NCBI GenBank assembly: GCA_030598525.1 | Contig: JAUVPT010000024.1 | Coordinates: 1 to 13,789, forward strand | From: Gemmatimonadota bacterium | Lineage (GTDB): Bacteria; Gemmatimonadota; Gemmatimonadetes; Palauibacterales; Palauibacteraceae | Reading direction: 5' to 3' | Length of the DNA stretch: 13,789 nucleotides | In this document: piece by piece, positions 13,576 to 13,789 of the stretch | Layout of the letters: the number at the start of each line of letters is the position of its first letter | Numbering within the stretch: the first letter of the stretch is position 1 | Position numbers and translations under genes: made by a program | Notes under the pieces: generated by a model | What the model saw: the letters and a program-made list of their open reading frames with translations, nothing else | The model's database searches: none | What the model was told of the DNA's origin: nothing

Positions 13576-13789
13576 TCACCCCTTTATGACGTCAAGACGC
13601 GTGCCACTTTCCGAACCTCGCGTCCAGTCGCGCTCGCCCTGCACTCGCCAGCCCTTTTCTTCGTGCACTTCGATGCACAGCGTCCCATCGCGATCCGTTC
13701 GCCACACCCGCGGAATTCCGGCTTGCGCCAGTCGATCCAACACCGACTGATGAGGGTGTCCATAGGCGTTTCCCCGGCCTGCGGAGATG
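13576..13789 (-). CDS. C-terminal end of a ComEC/Rec2-type metallo-beta-lactamase-domain protein, 5' partial
   Basis: Reading the minus strand from 13788 gives 70 codons with no stop until TGA at 13576-13578. The peptide begins ISAGRGNAYGHPHQSVLDRL and continues AQAGIPRVWRTDRDGTLCIE. This closely matches the last part of the metallo-beta-lactamase domain of ComEC/Rec2, the inner-membrane channel for DNA uptake in natural transformation. There the family has a SxGxxNxxGHPHPxVLxRL block, then a TDxxG strand. The start and membrane part lie beyond the window, so a stand-alone ComEC-like hydrolase cannot be excluded. The tail (WRVQGERDWTRGSESGTRL) is hydrophilic and unremarkable. The gene lies 38 nt upstream of fbp in the same direction, so the two may be co-transcribed. 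Confidence 0.75.
   Translation of the reverse strand, partial: ISAGRGNAYGHPHQSVLDRLAQAGIPRVWRTDRDGTLCIEVHEEKGWRVQGERDWTRGSESGTRLDVIKG

Noticed and set aside
13587..13594. Palindrome TGACGTCA
   Set aside because: It lies inside the ComEC-like coding end. An 8-bp palindrome without a partner site is weak evidence for an operator.

Overview
The window is GC-rich, densely coding DNA from a Gram-negative bacterium. It encodes a large TonB-dependent outer-membrane receptor with a signal peptide, a carboxypeptidase-like N-terminal domain and a terminal Phe. It also encodes a periplasmic-type HtrA protease, an Fe-S-type PurF and class I fructose-bisphosphatase. The Oar-like receptor and the overall gene style fit Gemmatimonadota or a neighbouring phylum. 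That placement is inference, because no rRNA or other marker is present. I see no mobile element, CRISPR array, tRNA or rRNA.

Bases 1-8823 hold a tight run of plus-strand genes that is probably one operon: htrA-like (5' end outside the window), purB, purC, purF, ppdK and add. The junctions are 1 nt (htrA/purB), 39 nt (purB/purC), a 1-nt TGATG overlap (purC/purF), 53 nt (purF/ppdK) and another 1-nt TGATG overlap (ppdK/add). The common theme is AMP and purine flux. PurF starts IMP synthesis, PurC and PurB carry out later steps, and PurB also releases AMP. PPDK interconverts ATP and AMP while making PEP from pyruvate, and Add deaminates adenosine. Two genes carry striking single-base anomalies. 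The HtrA-like protein has Asn where the catalytic His should be. ppdK is split by one in-frame TAG that replaces a conserved Gln, while the rest of its 880 codons look intact.

Bases 8824-9165 are non-coding leader. They precede a 1080-residue Oar-like TonB-dependent receptor at 9166-12408.

A strong symmetric hairpin at 12443-12482 separates this receptor from convergent minus-strand genes. These are fbp (12515-13537) and, upstream of it, the last 70 codons of a ComEC/Rec2-type metallo-beta-lactamase-domain protein that runs off the right edge. FBPase and PPDK together suggest gluconeogenic capacity.

I found no clearly undescribed multi-gene system. The strongest leads are the PPDK amber codon and the HtrA His-to-Asn change.
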